Below, in pieces: positions 60,224 to 64,000 of a stretch of 64,000 nucleotides of DNA (its first letter is position 1; each line of letters begins with the position of its first letter). Below the pieces are notes generated by a model that saw nothing but the letters and a program-made list of their open reading frames with translations, did not search any database and had not been told where the DNA came from. This DNA comes from Dipteronia dyeriana. Lineage: Eukaryota > Streptophyta > Magnoliopsida > Sapindales > Sapindaceae. The position numbers were made by a program, and so were the translations under genes. The stretch covers positions 19,919,291-19,983,290 of the forward strand of contig CM065301.1 in NCBI GenBank assembly GCA_032871835.1, given 5' to 3'.

Positions 60224-60289
60224 GGAGGGGGTGTGTAGAGAATTTGAACTGGGGGGGTGGGGGGTCCTCCCCAAAACAACAACAATTTA

Positions 60290-61275
60290 CCAATGATCGC
60301 GGAAGCGGAAGCGTTATGCTTAATATTTACCAATGATCATAGCAATTAATAGCGTCTATAATGAATAAGAGAAAATAAACCAATCACAATACAAGATATA
60401 TGTGGAAAATCCAAATCGGGTAAAAACCACGGACCGTCAGGACGACAGAGAAAATTCCACTATATGATAAATTATTATAAACATATACTCCATAATTCTC
60501 TCTCACACCTCAACCCCAAACCATGCTCACAATGCTTACATCAATATCCCCTAGGTCTCTTCTGAATATCACCCACGAATCTCTAACTTGATCCACTAAT
60601 ATTCCCTTGGTTCTCTTCCTGGATATTTCCATGGGTCTCTCACCTGAATCTTACTACTCTATGATGTTACATGGTGTTCTTTCTTTCCACTCAAAATAAC
60701 CTAGATACAGGGTTCTATTTATATTAGTTTTAGTGAGTTTAAGATAAAATGAAATCATATACCTAAACGTAAAAGAATTACTTGTTCCACATAAATACTA
60801 TTTCCTATTTATGACAAGTTTTATTGTTTAGGAGAAATCCTTTTCCTTCAAGCACAAGAACTTTCCAAAAGAGAACCTTTTTTTTCCTTACAACATTCTC
60901 GATCTCAGCAAAATACACGGTTTTTATGGTCTGGGTTGAGGTGTGCACCTCGCCTCATACATAGCGGAATACTTCTAGAAATGACCGCTCACTAAACCGC
61001 GATCTGCGTCTCTTACCTATGCTGCAGTCTGCATTGCCCTTGATCTCCTGGAATTGACCGCTCCATGTGCCATTGTCTATACGACTGGTCCACGCCGCGG
61101 TCCACGCCGCGGGTACTTCCAGATTATGTTTCTTCAGTTCTTCATCGGTCTTCAAACCACTCTCATACATTAGCTCCAACTTCTAAACATTATCCCACGT
61201 CTCCAAAAAGTCTCACATCAGTTGAGACTCATTTGGTTCAATTGGTTCCGTTCGAGAATACGAGCCAAAACCTAC
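60290..61275 (-). repeat. 3' LTR of the short retroelement, left tip rearranged
   Basis: Homologous to 62,015-63,010 from CCAATGATCGCGG onward. The first 20 nt or so expected at its left tip are replaced by G-rich and CCTCCCC-containing sequence. Confidence 0.7.
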
Positions 61276-62001
61276 AATTCTCCCATTTGGTTTGAATTCT
61301 CAAAACTTTATCCACAGCCACAATTCTCCATACCGAGAATCAACATACCCCACCACAAGGTATACTCATTTAGGAACAAACCATCATAAGACTTTTTTTC
61401 CCATTTTTGTGTGTTCGTTATTCCGGCACCTTATCGAAAATAACTTGCTGAAATTGTGGTGCAACTCTTCACGTAAGATTGCCAGGGAGTTCATTAGCTA
61501 TCAACATCCTTATCCACCACACAACTTGTATCACATTCTGACCAATCCCTTGTGCACAATTATGGACCTCCAATAGCAACATATCCTCTTCCATGACCAG
61601 TGGAGAAACCTGCCAAACAAAAAAGATAAACGTGTCCTAGCATCACCCAATTCGGTGAAAGCGTTGCTATTAGTAGAGAGAGTGCTTTGCTGGATAAACC
61701 CACACACCACATCAGAGTTTTTTTTTGTTGCATTCAAGAGGTTTTTAATTTTTTTGATATTAAATCAACGTCTTGTGTAACCTAGATTGGATCTCCATGA
61801 CTTGTACCAACCATCACCAGCCATACTTCTCGTCCATCTCTATTCTTCCTTTCATCAAACCCTACTGAGTTCGAAAACGCTTTCAAGATGTATCTCCTTT
61901 TGCTAAACCCATACTAGGCAACCATAAATCATCATCCCAATCCAACTAAGTCCTCCATATGATCTCCTGTAAAGACTTGACACCGCCATCTCCAACCGTT
62001 C

Positions 62002-62012
62002 CTCTGATACCA
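62002..62012 (-). other. Primer binding site, initiator tRNA-Met type
   Basis: On the - strand TGGTATCAGAG lies 2 nt inside the right LTR. This is the classic sequence complementary to the 3' end of plant initiator tRNA-Met. Confidence 0.9.
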
Positions 62013-62014
62013 GT

Positions 62015-63010
62015 TGTTGGGAATTTGAACCGATGATCGCGAAAGTGTCATACCTAATATTCGTTGTAACTCATAGCAATTAATAACGTCTATAACAGAA
62101 AATTAGATGAGAGAAAATAAATCAATCACAACACAAGATATACGTGGAAAACCCAAATCGGGTAAAAAACCACGGACCGTCAGGACAACAGAGAAAGTTC
62201 CACTATATGATAAATTATTACAAACATATACTATATGATTCTCTTTCACATCTCAACCCTAAACCACGCTCACAACGCTTACATGATCCTCACCAAGAAA
62301 CCTCAATATCCCCTAGGTCTTCCCTGAATATCACCCACAGATCTCTAATTTGATCCACTGATATTCCATTGGATCCCTCCCCGATATCCTAGTTACATGG
62401 TGTTCTTTTTCCCTACTCAAAATAACCTAGATACAAGGTTCTATTTATACTAGTTTTAGGGAGTTTTAGATTAAAGGAAATCCTAATCCTAATCCTAAAC
62501 GTACAAGAATTACTTGTTCCACATAAATACTATTTCCTATTTATGACAAATCTTCTGGTTAAAGAGAAATCATTTTCCTTCAAGCACAAGAACTTCCCGA
62601 AAAAAAAAACATTTCCTTTTCCGCGTAACATTCTCGATCTCAGCAAAATATGCAGTTTCCACGGTCTGGGTCGCGGTGTGCACATCGTTTACTATTCCGT
62701 GAAATACTTTTGGAAACGACCACTTAGTAAACTGCAGTCTGCGTCTCTTGCCTATGCCGCGGTCTGCACCGCGCTAGATCTCCTGGAATTGACTGCTCCA
62801 TGTGCCGCGGTCCATGCTATTTGTCCACGCCGAGGGTACTTTCAGATTCCGTTTCTTTAGTTCTTTAGTTCTTCAGTTCTTCTTCGGTCTTCAAACCTCC
62901 CTCAAATACCATCTCCAACTTCCAACGTTTTCTGACGTCTCCAAAAAGTCTCACATCAGTTGAGTCTCATTTGGTTCAATTGGTTCCATTCGAGAATACG
63001 AGCCAAACCT
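62015..63010 (-). repeat. 5' LTR of the short retroelement
   Basis: It begins TGTTGGGAATTTGAACC on the + strand and ends near GAGCCAAACCTAACG, where the left copy has GAGCCAAAACCTACA. The right tip is therefore slightly decayed. Confidence 0.75.
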
Positions 63011-63560
63011 AACGGTGCCATTTTTTTTTTACAAATATTTTTAGTGATTTTTTTTTTGTGGCGGTGAACAATTTTTTTTTTTAAAATATTCTTAGTGATT
63101 AAATTAACGATTTTTTTTTTTTTGCAAATATTCCTAGTGTTTTATTTGGGGAGAAAAATTACAAATATTTTTAGCAATTAGGTTAACGACAAAAAAAAAA
63201 GATACAAATATTCTTAGTGATTAATTTAACGGTGCTATTATTTATATATAGGGGTGGGTAGCATATGGCCACTCCCCACGACCAAATCTTTTTTACAAAT
63301 ATTCTTATTGATTTTTTTTTGGGAGGGTGGTCAACCAAAAAAAATTACAAATATTATTAGTGATTAATTTAACGGTGCTATTATTTATATATAGGGGTGG
63401 GTAGCATATGGCCACTCCCCACAACCAAATCTTTTTTACAAATATTCTTATTGATTTTTTTTTTGATGGTCAACCAAAAAAAATTATAAATATTCTTAGT
63501 GATTATTTTAACAGTGCTATTATTTATATATGGGGGTTGGGGGTTGGGGGGTGGGTAGCA
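63010..63560. repeat. Tandem array of about 140-bp units with poly-T and GGGGTGGGTAGCATATGG
   Basis: The clearest copies start TTAATTTAACGGTGCTATTA at 63221 and 63364, with a third variant at 63503. Shorter, more diverged copies (ACAAATATTCTTAGTGATT) occur from 63,035. The same words are found left of the retroelement at 60,040-60,200, so the element lies within this array. Confidence 0.85.
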
Positions 63561-64000
63561 TATATATTTCTAAAATTAAAATTCGATAAATAGAACAAAT
63601 TCTGATCATTACTGTTCATCATACAGAAATCCGAATTTCAATGAAAATGGGATCGAACACCTGAGACAGTACCACCGGTCGGAGGACGATTATACGATCA
63701 GAAAGTCTCCTCTAATCACAATGCAATTTATCCACATTTTGATTATAGGTGGGAGAAAATTCTATGGATTTTCTCCAAATCTATTTGTGTTTACCTTCTC
63801 TGGATTTTGTGTTCTTTATAAACACTTGCACACATGCACTATTACATGCACTTCTCTCTTGCCCACACAGGTGCCTTTGCATTGCACAACTCACACATAT
63901 GCTTTGCATTGTACAGACAATGCTCGACTTCCCATGCACATACACAATACTTAGACACAACCACACACACATTCACGTTATTACGTGTGTTTTATTATGT
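63561..64000. other. Window edge, no gene recognised
   Basis: Contains a less AT-rich stretch at 63,650-63,720 and CAC/TGCAC-rich sequence to the end. Short frames on both strands show no domain. A gene beginning beyond the window cannot be excluded. Confidence 0.4.

Larger units (their letters stand above)
60193..63010 (-). mobile_element. Short non-coding LTR retroelement (TRIM/LARD-like)
   Basis: Two LTR copies of about 1 kb, left about 60,193/60,290-61,275 and right 62,015-63,010, share long stretches such as AACCACGGACCGTCAGGA and TCCACTATATGATAAATTAT. Between them lie only about 740 nt without gag or pol domains. The - strand orientation follows from the primer binding site inside the right LTR and the purine run AAATGGGAGAAT inside the left one. 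It must have depended on proteins from another element. The left end is disordered. Confidence 0.8.

Noticed and set aside
63721..63972. Frames with His/Thr/Cys-rich sequence at the window edge
   Set aside because: They arise from CAC/TGCAC-rich low-complexity DNA; no domain and no start context.

Overview
The window is nuclear DNA of a flowering plant, most likely a eudicot. It is AT-rich, its genes carry GT-AG introns, and its two intact genes are housekeeping genes close to their Arabidopsis counterparts. About two thirds of it is transposable-element debris. I cannot name the species. No tRNA or rRNA gene, CRISPR array or bacterial-type operon was seen.

Left part (1-9,000). An intact SKIP/SNW1 splicing and transcription co-factor gene lies on the + strand (coding 1908-3722, one coding exon, probable intron in the 5' UTR). 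A decayed SDS22-like protein phosphatase 1 regulatory subunit follows on the - strand (about 6780-8072). It keeps ancestral exon boundaries but has premature stops and missing repeats.

Accessory block (9,290-20,900). This holds small terminal-inverted-repeat elements, two remnants of a LINE-type RNase H domain, a probable solo LTR with a 5-bp target duplication, a 1.15-kb tandem segmental duplication, a broken hAT transposase, and two Mutator-type non-autonomous elements with clean 9-10 bp target duplications.

DGS1/NCA2 gene (21,156-34,437, +). Fourteen coding exons join in frame to a 590-residue mitochondrial membrane protein. Its long introns contain another Mutator-type MITE, simple repeats and an unexplained 67-codon exon-like reading frame.

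Gypsy element (36,022-47,482, - strand). This is an old Ty3/gypsy element of the Tat type, with gag, protease, RT, RNase H plus a second archaeal-type RNase H, then integrase. A degenerate antisense gene, apparently with introns, lies between integrase and the 3' LTR. The 5' LTR is split by a 967-bp non-autonomous hAT element. Its 8-bp target duplication can be checked against the uninterrupted LTR.

Large MULE (about 49,290-58,580). A Mutator-like element carries a DUF1985/Ulp1-type peptidase gene (+) and a MULE transposase gene (-) in convergent orientation. Both are broken. Arrays of a short repeat containing ATCGAG lie in what look like the first introns at both ends. A second hAT MITE, rich in GGTTGGG, splits the SWIM region of the transposase.

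Right end (59,000-64,000). There is a probable hAT-type MITE, then a short LTR element without coding capacity (TRIM/LARD-like, - strand, with a primer binding site matching initiator tRNA-Met). It is embedded in an array of 140-bp repeats and has a scrambled left junction.

The chromosomal genes act independently of each other. The interest of the window lies in the layered insertions, the repeat-bearing Ulp1 MULE, the antisense gene of the Tat element and the orphan exon in DGS1. Many breaks are C-to-T or G-to-A changes, as expected of old methylated transposons.
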